Assembly (NCBI GenBank): GCA_019400425.1
Contig: JAFREE010000002.1
Location: forward strand, 62,001-126,000
DNA length: 64,000 nt
Source: Hymenochaete sp. R1
Lineage: Eukaryota; Basidiomycota; Agaricomycetes; Hymenochaetales; Hymenochaetaceae
Direction of reading: 5' to 3'
The notes below the pieces were generated by a model that did no database searches, had not been told where the DNA came from, and saw nothing but the letters and a program-made list of their open reading frames with translations. Shown one piece after another: positions 1 through 8,902 of this stretch. The position numbers and the translations under genes are program-made. Position 1 is the first letter of the stretch. The number at the start of each line of letters is the position of its first letter.

Positions 1-135
1 ACAGATTCTTTGGTGAGTCATAGGGTGCCTTGCTAAATGAATGCCCAAAAAATACTCCGAAGTTCATTGCATTGCGCCCATAGGAACACAGAGCCGAAGA
101 TAAATGAATGAAGAGTTATTAGGGAGACAAGTCCT

Positions 136-887
136 CTATTGATCTTTCTTTTCTTCAACACCATACTTTGCCGGATCGGTACCGTGGAAGGGATGATTGA
201 CGAGATTGAACCTGAACACAATGTGAATAATTGTTCCCTCACTTTTTACTTCTGACACTCACCAAGGGAACGCATCTGTCATTTTTTTGAAGAAACACAA
301 GCGATGAGCGAGACTATCCGGAGTGAAATTTAAAGCAAGCACTCACGAAGTTTCAATTGAGAGAATACGGAGTTGTTATGTGCGGCTCCCTGGACCCATA
401 GCGGTTGATCGGATTGACCGTATAGAGGCTTTCCCTCTCTTGCAAGTTGTGTGAGTTCTTGAAGGTCCATGTCTTCCTCTCTCTTGTTCTCTGACCATCC
501 CCAGAATCGGACTGCAAATATAGTATCAGAGCGGCCGACTCAGTATCATTATGGCTATAGTTGCCAGTAACTTACAGCTTGACCGCTGGTAAGCCATCAT
601 GAACCCGCCAAGGAAGCCCAACAACCCGCCCAAGCGCAGGCTAGTCCTCAGGCGTAAGTGTGATGGGTCGGCCATGTCTAAGTGCACATATGTCTTGGTC
701 AATGCGGCACTCCAAATGAGAAAGAAAGCCAAGGCCTACCCCAGAAGTAAAGGGCGGCAGGAAAAGCCGCGGTTCCTGCAGCTAATGTTGCATAATCGGA
801 AGGTCGAAAGTAACGGATAACACGGAAAGCATGAGGGTCGCTGTCAATGAGAGGGTAAGGCGTGGTGACCGCCTTGGGCGACGACAT
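136..887 (-). CDS. NADH:ubiquinone oxidoreductase (complex I) 21 kDa subunit
   Basis: Accessory subunit of mitochondrial respiratory complex I, in the fungal 21 kDa family. Five exons read on the minus strand: 887-740, 677-576, 511-347, 275-263 and 211-136; together they give 504 nt, or 167 residues. The start MSSPKAVTTPYPLIDSDPH and the following RVIRYFRPSDYA are typical of the family N-terminus. The second exon continues with MADPSHLRLRTSLRLGGLLGF and a hydrophobic GGFMMAYQRSS segment, consistent with a membrane anchor. The C-terminal part carries FRFWGW and HAFPWFNLVNHPFHGTDPAKY, matching the family's C-terminal domain. Exon 4 is a micro-exon of only 13 nt (263-275); without it the reading frame and the FPWF motif are lost, which supports the model. 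Splice sites are all GT-AG with introns of 51-71 bp. Confidence 0.93.
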
Positions 888-1138
888 TTTCCCTGAGTTG
901 CGTTGGTCGTCGAGAGCGTTGTGAGAAGTGGATGGTGGATTTCGTCGCCCGCCTTGACCTGTAAGATTACATAACGACGTGCTTACGTGATATTCAGCCT
1001 TGTCTTCTGGCTTGCCATGCGGGCCTCTGCGTTGTGGTCGCTCTCCTTCTTATTTGTGCTTGCCTTGTGCACACACCCCTCCCCTCCAACCACCACCACC
1101 ACCCACTCCGTGTTTAGGAGATTCGACAGCGCGCGGAT

Positions 1139-3599
1139 ATGAGCACACCGAAACAGTTGACTGTTGCTCGCAATGAACGTCGGGATGAGCGTCGACGCCA
1201 ACGTCCTGCTCCATATTCGCGTCGTAGAGAGGATCGCGTCAAGCATGCCCCAACGAAGACAGAGGTAAGGACAATCACTTGCGCTACATGAAGCTCGTTC
1301 TCTGACATCTACAATAGAATCAAGGCTGGATAAACAACTTCTTCAGTTTCATCTCCAACCTGCGTTCAGGCTCTTTCCAGTCCCGAAGTGAAAGCGATGA
1401 TTCCGATCACGACGATTTAGATGTAAGCTATTCCATCATCATTGTTTTTCTGCACTTTCACTCATCAATGCCGCAGGACGATGAGGAACTGGAAAATGGA
1501 TTTGACACAAGAGATGAAGGTGGTTACAGTCAGATGCACACGGCGCAACCCGTGGCTTCCACCTCTTCAGTTCCTCTACCCCCGCCATCTTCGAGGTCAT
1601 TTACAGACCTTAATGAATCGTCTTTGCTGGACTGGGCTACCAAAAAAGTAAATGACAGGACACCCATGAATGATATGGAGCTTTTGGGTCTCAAAACCTT
1701 CATCGAGAACGTGAATGAGCGTAAGTATTTGATATTCTTTTTTCTTCGTAGTCCTCATGCTCCCCTACAGGTACCTACGAACCAGAAAGGCTGCGCTTCA
1801 GCTCGCACGCGCCATCAACTTCTTCTCAGACTTCAGATGCGGAGTCTCCGATCGTAATGACTGAATCGTCTGTACCACCGTCGCGATCCAGTGTATTTTC
1901 TGGCATGTCGACTCTTCCAACATTTGTCAACAACGTACCGACCTCTCAGAGTTCCAACTCAACAAGAAGGATGTTGAAAAGCGATCCGAATGGGTCTGTT
2001 GTGTGGCGTGGTGCTGGTAGAGCTCGAAGCGCTTCTGCTCAACGTCGCCGGCCTGTTCAACCAATTAATCTGCGAAGCTCAGTACAACCTGAAACTTCCA
2101 AGCGACGGAGAGTCACAGAAGAGGAAGCATCGTCTACAGTAACTTCCTCACAAAGTATGCCGTCGTTTGCATCTTCCAGCAAATCTGAAGCAACCTCGAA
2201 ACCAGGCTATGTTCAGAAGTTCCCTCATATCCGTCCTCCCACGGCTCCCGTTATCTCGTCACCTCTTCGTAATGTCATCAATGGTGCCTCTCCCCCGGCT
2301 TCCCCGCCTACAAGTATTCGTTCGTCTTCCCCAAGCAATACTTCAAAAACTCGCGCTGCTTCAATGCTGTCTGAAATAGTTGAGAAGGCTACTCCTCCCC
2401 CGAAGCCTGATATCGCCAATCCGTACGAAGTGGCCGCACCTATCAAACCTGTCACGAAGCCGAAGGAAAAGAAAAGATTATCTGAGCGGAAGAAAGTCCA
2501 GCAGGAACAATCACAATCAAAAGAAATTCCGCCTCCCAAGGAAATGAGTGCGAAGTCTATTATAGAGGCCACTGTGCCGAAGGTAAGCTTCTACCTCTGC
2601 CACCCTAATGTGAAGAAACTGGTTGCTCACTTTTTTGTTAAGGGCGCGAAACGTAGTAGACCTCCACCTGGAATTGGGAAGATGGTCAACGGATCAACCC
2701 GGGAAACCGATTTATCTACGTCGGGAGAGCGAAGCGAAGCTTCACCACCTAAGAAGTTTCGCACTGTCACCATTGAGGATGTTGAGGACGAGGGTGATGT
2801 GCAGTTCATCAAGCCGAACGAAGTCGTTGAACCCAAGGAGATCGATTCGGGTCCTCCCAAAGTGCCGATCGTAGTACCAAGCAATGCCTCATCTGCCCCC
2901 AAGAAATCATCCTTCCCTCTCGGCAAGTCTTCTTTGCCCAAGGAACCATCGAAGCTTCGCAGCTCTTTCGTCGCAGATGAATCGGAGAACGAGAATCCCG
3001 ACCGAGCAAAGCCCGTACCGACTCACCCTGCGAAAACTTCTTCTGCACTTGTGCCCGGCAATGTACAAGCAGTTTCGGATCCTAAACAGTACGCATTGGC
3101 CATTGCCGAAGGACATCTGCCCCTTTACAACTTCAGAAGGACAAGAACTGTACTCAGGATCGATGACAAACTTGTTCGTGATAAAGTATTGGAACTTCCC
3201 GAAGCATCTCTACCAAAGTTCGATTTCAAGGTGCCTACATCTGGAAGTCCCGCACCAAAGGCCTTTGACTTCGCCGCGGCGGGTCTAAAGCCTGTAGCAA
3301 GTCCGTCTAACGGAGAGTGGACATGCTCAAGTTGCATGCTCAAAAATCCTACCTCAGCCGAAGAAAAATGCACGATTTGCGAAGCGCCTCGTCCTAGCAC
3401 GAAGAAGGCATCTACTCCCGCTCTTGCTGCCAGCCCCCTCCCACCGACCGTAGAGCCTCCGAAGGCCTTTGACTGGTCTGCTGCGGGTATGAAGGCGAAA
3501 GCCGCGCCTGCGGGTGGTTCGTGGACGTGTTCGACGTGCATGTTGAGTAATCCGGCGTCGGCTACGGCAAAATGCACTGTTTGTGAGACTCCTCGATGA
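1139..3599 (+). CDS. Nup1/Nup153-like nucleoporin with two RanBP2-type zinc fingers
   Basis: Probable nuclear-pore basket protein of about 747 residues. Exons: 1139-1264, 1318-1422, 1477-1720, 1771-2582 and 2643-3599; all junctions keep frame. The N-terminus is basic and followed by an amphipathic stretch GWINNFFSFISNLR (about residues 45-58), resembling the lipid-binding helices of Nup1, Nup60 and Nup153. The middle is low-complexity Ser/Pro-rich sequence and includes SDPNGSVVWRGAGRARS. The C-terminus has two tandem units: K-AFDF/AFDW-AAAG, then WTCSxCML-N-P and C-x2-C (about residues 640-680 and 710-747). These are RanBP2-type zinc ribbons, known to bind Ran or ubiquitin. The last intron (2583-2642) is 60 bp, in frame and without a stop, so retention would add 20 residues; its acceptor is AAG rather than CAG/TAG. 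Assignment to the Nup153 group is inference from composition and order of elements. Confidence 0.8.
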
Positions 3600-4128
3600 C
3601 CTCAATCGTCTGTCTAAAATTCCCTTCTCCCCATCTTGGTACTTCCAATTTTTTTCTTACTCATTGGCTGCTCTGTTTAGTTCCTGTTTCCCTTTCCCCT
3701 TCACTCGCAGAATTTTCCGTGCAACTCGCCCTGTTCCTATTTCTTCCCTTTTTTTACATTTCTCCTCTGGCAGTACAGTTTACAACCTCTCAGTTCTTGA
3801 GCACAAATCGTTATTCGTAGGGGTAGTTGAACGCGAAGGGAAATAATATAAATTACTGCGGGTTGTTCTCAGTGAAGTACGTCTACGAGTACGAAAGAAA
3901 TTCGGAATCTTGTATGCCTGAAGGAAAACAGTGATTACACGGTTGGAGTGGCGTTTTTTGACATAAAATAAGGTGCGGAATTGCACACTCTACACGCACA
4001 CTCGATTTGGTGAATGAAGATGCAGATATCACACATATATTTACTACTTTTAAAGCTTTATCCAATAAAAAGCAAACGTTCTTCTGTTTCTACTTGGTAT
4101 TTTACGTCCTGCGCATTATCCAAGTACA
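3600..4128. other. intergenic, convergent gene ends
   Basis: Holds the 3' ends of the nucleoporin (+) and of the orphan gene (-). It is T-rich in its first 200 bp, as expected for a 3' UTR. Short open frames here lack splice logic and family resemblance. No other element seen. Confidence 0.5.
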
Positions 4129-4920
4129 CTACCCGTGGCGTGATCCATCAACCGTGACCCCAGAAAACATCTGTGTGCCGTTGAATCTACCCTCCAATTC
4201 ATCTAGCAGTCTCCAGTTCTTCTTGTAGGGCGTGCGCTCGACTGCCTTCCGCAACATGTTTGCTGGTTCCATGAGCATGTGATATTCAGGAGGCAAGGTC
4301 GATTTGACCGCCATGTCGAACCCGAGAAGTTGTTTTGTGGATGATTCTTGGTCATCGAGCGTCAAGACGGCCACCAGTAGCTGGTCCTTCGCGGCTTCGG
4401 AACCTTGCCAGTCGAATCGCGTAGCCCAACCATCAGCATACAGACAATGCGCCACAGCTTCCTTGACGGAACCCCTCGCGAAGGCAAGGTAGTCCCTGAT
4501 CGATTTTCTTCGGTTAGACCGCTGGTCGTGACTCTTCCTTTGAATATCTGCCTCCGTTTGGCTTTCGCAATAACCCAGGTAATGCTCTATAAACAGAAGG
4601 TAGATATCGAAGACGGCGTCGCATTTCTCCATCTCCAAGGCAGCGAGTACTGCTAGAGGTTCTCCCTGGGTCTTTGAAAAAGAAATGAGGAAGTTGAAGG
4701 CTTCCTCGAGTGACTTGATTCTCGATCGGAGCTGAGTCCAATGAGTGGAGTAGTGTAGCCTGTAGTGGCCTTCCTCACCAGCCTCCTTGCGAAGACGACT
4801 CATTTCGTCATTGCGGCCTTCGATGGCTTTGTCGACGTTCTTCCTGGCATTCTTCTTCAGGTCGGCATTCGACAACCTCGGAGGAGATTCGCTGTTGCTC
4901 GTGCGGTGACTCCCAGACAT
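4129..4920 (-). CDS. single-exon orphan protein, 263 residues
   Basis: I do not recognise this protein. One uninterrupted ATG-to-stop frame of 263 residues, rich in charged residues and probably largely alpha-helical (segments such as NADLKKNARKNVDKAIEGRN and SRIKSLEEAFNFLISFSK). It has no signal peptide, membrane segment or obvious catalytic motif. Being intronless, it differs from the intron-rich conserved neighbours and resembles in that respect the orphan cluster at 31.5-40.4 kb, but I see no clear shared motif with it: the W-x6-Y and RRxAR signatures of that family are absent. Frame length and codon pattern support a real gene; function unknown. Confidence 0.6.
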   Translation of the reverse strand: MSGSHRTSNSESPPRLSNADLKKNARKNVDKAIEGRNDEMSRLRKEAGEEGHYRLHYSTHWTQLRSRIKSLEEAFNFLISFSKTQGEPLAVLAALEMEKCDAVFDIYLLFIEHYLGYCESQTEADIQRKSHDQRSNRRKSIRDYLAFARGSVKEAVAHCLYADGWATRFDWQGSEAAKDQLLVAVLTLDDQESSTKQLLGFDMAVKSTLPPEYHMLMEPANMLRKAVERTPYKKNWRLLDELEGRFNGTQMFSGVTVDGSRHG

Positions 4921-6277
4921 GGAAAGTGGCTAGGCTGGTTCTAAGGAAGATGGGTAGGGGTTGGATAGTATTTATACGTCGCACTTTGCGTACAGATTCA
5001 GAATCAGGAGCGAATGACATACCTCGGATTCCCTCGGAAGTATATTATTAATAATGTTTGCAAAGTCTGCTTGTGAAAAACTATCGCTTACCTTTTAAGG
5101 CTTCCGAAATCCCGAGGTTTCAAAACATTGCTCCGAGGCTTGGTATAGCGAAACTTAGGAAGCGGGAGCACGATCGTACCGAAGGCGGCACTGACAACTT
5201 GAAGACAACCTCCCATTGCCGTGGCGTATCACCGTGGATAGGAATGATCGAGCGTATGCTGATTCATCTTCAGGTCATACTATGGCGTTATTTCAATCCA
5301 ACCTGAATCATCTTATCCTGATACCGTGGTCATTCTGGAGCACCGCGTATTGGGACAATGCCCACCACAAAGATGAAATTATGCCATTTATCACTGTTAC
5401 GCCACGGCAGGCCCGATACAAGCTTGTAGGGCGTACCACTGTGTCAGCTTTGGATGTCCGGTCCATACATTCCCTGAACAGACAACCCAATTGCAAAAAG
5501 CTACCCAAGATAGAAATACCTTTAGGGGACGTACCATACTCTTCATAAACACAGTATCACTCAGACACGCGATAAATTAAATTATCCGAGGGAATCCGGA
5601 CAGTAGGCTTGGGTCAATAATGCTTTGGTTTTGCGAATAACCCTGCAATGCAAGACCTAAGTCGTTCGATCGAAATAGTCCTTTGACAACTATCTCCCCG
5701 CAAATCTTGGTCCACCACCTCGGTAGCGAACATGCCCTCGGGAAGCACGAAATTGCACTCCTGCATTCCTACAGCATCAGCCAAAAGTAGTACGCACTCT
5801 TTTTCTAGCACAAGTTTGCAGCATCAGGGCTCTGCAGTTTGAGACAGGCTCAATGATTTTGCACTCTGCTGATGATTAGATACAAGGTTGAGTATGAACA
5901 ACTTCAACTGCATTTTCTTACTCTCGAGCCAGGAGCTATGCGGAGCCTCTGTCTTGAAGCTTACGAAGTGATAAGCTCCGGATATCCAGGCTTGAGGCTT
6001 CGCCTTCGCGACGCAATCCTGTCTTCGTGCACAGTAGCCATATGGTTCTAAAAGACCTTGGTGCTTTTGGAAGGGCTTGAAAAATCGTGTCTGTGCCTCT
6101 TGCCGACATCGGAACACGATATGACATCGAGCCATGCCATTAGGATACAATATTACAGAGTAAGCACAGTCTGCCCATACCGAGCGTCGCAAAAGTCTGC
6201 AAAGCCGAGAATCTAGGAAAATGACAGGTCTATGGAATACTAATCACATTCACGCTTCGTCAAATAAACTCACTATT
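4921..6277. other. 1.36 kb without a supported gene
   Basis: Contains a pair of perfect 14-bp inverted repeats (5025-5038 and 5585-5598) that could bound a decayed element. Minus-strand open frames at 5614-5811 and 5824-6192 (122 codons) have no recognisable similarity and no convincing splice link. I treat them as unsupported, although a small lineage-specific gene cannot be excluded. Confidence 0.4.
5025..5598. repeat. 14-bp inverted repeat pair enclosing 0.57 kb
   Basis: CGGATTCCCTCGGA at 5025-5038 is repeated in perfect reverse complement at 5585-5598. The pair could be the ends of a miniature inverted-repeat element, but I find no convincing target-site duplication next to it. It does not share the AGGACCC terminus of the two clear elements in this window. 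Confidence 0.35.
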
Positions 6278-7746
6278 CTAAGGAGATTTCGAAATATTCG
6301 TGAAATCAAGCCGCCTTGCCACAGAACGCGTCTCCGCGTCCGTGATTGAAGCCTTACGCTTCAAGCGATTGTTATCAGGAGCATTTGCCTTGACGGTTGG
6401 CCCTGGTGCGTTTTGGTCCACGTTCCCGTCAAGCTCTTCCAGTGGACGTGGGGCAAGTTGGTTCGCTGTCTTTGGAAGTTTAGAAGGGTGCGTCGGATAG
6501 GGTTGGGCAAAGAAATAGGGATGCTTCAGGGCATCGATACAGGATATACGTTTTCGAGGCTCGTAGACGAGGCAGCGGGCGAGAAGATTAAGGGCGTCAG
6601 GGCTGGCTGCAGTGAAAAGGTCTCGGAGAACGGGTTTAGGGAATTGCCCAACAGTGACATAGTTAGGAAGCTTTGTATGTCCCTGTTTCAATGAGAGATA
6701 TTATAAGTGCTGGCACAGAAAAAGAGAAAGAGATTAAACACTACGTACAGGCCAGTCCTCTTCCGTTGGTGTTCCAAGGGCGCGAAAAATTGTTTTCAAC
6801 TGATCCAAGTCGGTTTCGCCTGGTAAATATGGTATTCGAAGCATGAGCTCTGCAAAGATACACCCAACAGACCAAATGTCGACAGCTGTACTGTAATATC
6901 GACAACCAAAGAGCAGTTCTGCTGGTCTATACCATCTAAAATCGAAGCTCATCAATAGACTATAGGTGAAATAACATCCGGTTAAACCGACCTTGTTATT
7001 ACTTGATTTGTCATCTTATACCCAGGATCCGCAAAATCTCGAGCAAGACCGAAATCAGCTATTTTGAGCTGCCCGTCCGAGGAAATGAGCAAGTTATTTG
7101 GTTTCAGATCCTGTAGGTCCGCTTGAATACTTCCAAGTCAAAAGAGTCTCATGGAACGCACGCGATGAAGAATCCAATTTCTATGACAGAACTCAAGACC
7201 TCTGAAGGTCATTGCTAGCCAGCTTTTGATGTCCGCGGGTAGAAATACGATCGATCTATCCTTAATAATGAGCTCGAGGTCTGCGTCCAAGAACTCGAGG
7301 ACGAGATTGAGATTGGTTTTGGACGAAAATACGTCAAAAAGCTGGATCCCGATGCTTAACATGAGACATCTGGTAAATTAACATTGCACAAAAAGATTAC
7401 ACACTGCAATGACATTTTGATGGTGAAGCTCCTTCAAGTATTTCACCTCCCGAATGGCCGACATATCCAAGCCATCTTTAAACTGTCCGACTTTGATCTT
7501 CTTGACAGCAATCTTCCGCTTGGTACCTGCTTCGTGGCCTGGTGATGAAAGATACTCGTAAGGCGTTGACGTACACAGAGAATGCTTGAGCGCGCACCTT
7601 GATACACGACGGCATACATTCCCTCTCCCACCTTCTTCTCTTTGACCCTACAAAAGAGTGGAACTATTGAGACCCATAGAACCTGGTGCCTGAAGCACTT
7701 ACCATCTCTTCTGTCTCGCAGCATTTGACTTCTCAACGACGTCCAT
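6278..7746 (-). CDS. CDK7: CDK7/Kin28-type cyclin-dependent kinase (TFIIH kinase)
   Basis: Catalytic subunit of the TFIIH kinase module, which phosphorylates the RNA polymerase II C-terminal domain and can activate other CDKs. At least six exons. The ATG at 7746 gives [15 protein letters not shown], followed by the glycine loop [12 protein letters not shown], the lysine in IAVKKIKVG, the C-helix equivalent of PSTAIRE ([11 protein letters not shown]), the catalytic loop HRDLKPNN (split by an intron after HR), DFGLARDF and a T-loop Thr in [10 protein letters not shown]. Blocks [26 protein letters not shown] and [19 protein letters not shown] are characteristic of CDK7 rather than other CDKs. 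The tail ends in [18 protein letters not shown], a basic stretch as in other CDK7 proteins. Unusually, the APE motif reads PAE ([10 protein letters not shown]); the ion-pair Glu is kept. Subfamily assignment is strong. Confidence 0.92.
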
Positions 7747-7934
7747 TGTTTTGTTTATTCAAGCATTCCATGAGTATGGATGATGCACGTACGATACAAG
7801 AGCTGGGAAGGCTCTGTCGGCGTCTTGAGGCGGTACTAGACACAGTGGTGAGTTCAGAGCGAACTTAAAGGGTCACTACTAAGAGTTCCGTATTACGTAG
7901 GTACGCCTACTCATTTATCACGTGTGAAGCTAGG

Positions 7935-7942
7935 GCTCAGCT
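7935..7942. repeat. target-site duplication (left), GCTCAGCT
   Basis: Eight-base direct repeat GCTCAGCT directly abutting the left inverted repeat; the identical octamer lies at 8735-8742 directly after the right inverted repeat. Confidence 0.85.
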
Positions 7943-8734
7943 AGGACCCATGACAATCGGGAATGAGGCCTGATATCAAGGGACATATCGGCTAAGCGTC
8001 GATCGTCCCAAAAAGGAAGGAGGCCTGAGGCCAAGGGACATACCAGACAACCACTTTTGGTGGTCAGGCCTGGGGTCAAGGGACATACGTGGGACCCAGT
8101 TCGCCCGGAGGCCTGGGGCCAAGGGACATATCGGCCTGTTGGGCCGACAAGCGATCGGCCGTGTCTTCCCAAAGGATAAATGAGTTCGGCCATTGGGCTC
8201 TCACATATGCATTCCACTATATTACTTTAAATTTGTTCTTTCAATTAGAAAGAGGTGTTGCTTCTGGGATGAGTACTAGTACTAGTAGTAGTACTAGTGT
8301 TTTGTAGAGTCGTGATCGAGTTGACCACGACTCATCACGTGCACTTCATTTCAACTCATGCTCCATACCAATATGTAGACAATTTCCCATGTACCAGTAA
8401 CCAAGAGTACATGTAATTCGGCAGATATAACACCAAATTCTCTACATACATATTGTCTTGTTTTTAAATCATACCGGTAGCACACCCCAAGGATAATAGC
8501 TGGCCAGGGCTGTCGGCTCGCCTAAAAGCCAAAGGGCCCATTTTTTGCGTGATCGTGGGAAACTAGTCCTATATATGGTAGCCGAAGGCCTAGTAACAAG
8601 GGACATAGTCGATCCTCCTGATTTGGAAGAGGCCTGGGGCTGAGGGACATACGGAAGCTCCGGCCCGGCCTCCGAAGGGACATATTGGAGGGCCGATTTT
8701 GTATTAGGCCTCATCCCCGATTGTCAGGGGTCCT
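7943..8734. mobile_element. non-autonomous TIR DNA transposon, 792 bp, 8-bp TSD
   Basis: Bounded by 29-bp terminal inverted repeats (7943-7971 and 8706-8734) differing at two positions, and by the perfect 8-bp duplication GCTCAGCT. The termini follow AGGACCC-N14-TGAGGCCT. Inside are about seven degenerate direct copies of a ~22-bp unit close to AGGCCTGGGGCCAAGGGACA plus TA, in two blocks (7966-8130 and 8586-8684) with a period of roughly 36-55 bp. There is also a short ACTAGT/AGT repeat near 8270-8300. No transposase frame is present. An 8-bp duplication fits hAT, KDZ or P-type transposases; which one is not decided. It lies between the divergent upstream side of CDK7 and the 3' end of IPI3. 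Confidence 0.88.
7966..8684. repeat. array of ~22-bp direct subterminal repeats
   Basis: Copies begin near 7966, 8021, 8066, 8109, 8586, 8630 and 8667 (the last is truncated). The core is AGGCCT-N9-AAGGGACATA with small changes, always in the same orientation. They sit inside the transposon at 7943-8734. Repeated subterminal motifs are known as transposase binding sites in several DNA transposon superfamilies; that role here is inference. Confidence 0.8.
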
Positions 8735-8742
8735 GCTCAGCT
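8735..8742. repeat. target-site duplication (right), GCTCAGCT
   Basis: Right-hand copy of the octamer that flanks the element at 7943-8734; identical to 7935-7942. Confidence 0.85.
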
Positions 8743-8902
8743 TTCCGCATTGCAGTAATCATATTTCTTTACTCCTTTTCTCTCATAGTTATCGATAATT
8801 AACTATGCAGGGTATAACTACGTTTTTGTTTGTAAATATAAAGCGATAGATTTATACAAGGAAAATAAGTAAGACTCGCGAGGTGTGAAATAACCGGATA
8901 GG

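Noticed and set aside
2225..2572. Long antisense frames inside the nucleoporin and in histone, MMS19 and SGF73 genes
   Set aside because: They follow from codon bias and low-complexity sequence of the real genes on the opposite strand.
5824..6192. 122-codon minus-strand frame
   Set aside because: No family resemblance, no clear splice partners and unremarkable composition; insufficient for a gene call.
7966..8130. Possible CRISPR-like array
   Set aside because: Spacing is irregular, units are degenerate, and the block lies within a TIR element of a eukaryotic genome.
7930..8217. Minus-strand frame with repeated VCPL/YVPWPQASG phrases
   Set aside because: The apparent protein repeats are the translation of the direct DNA repeats in the transposon at 7943-8734; no start or stop logic and the period is not constant in frame.
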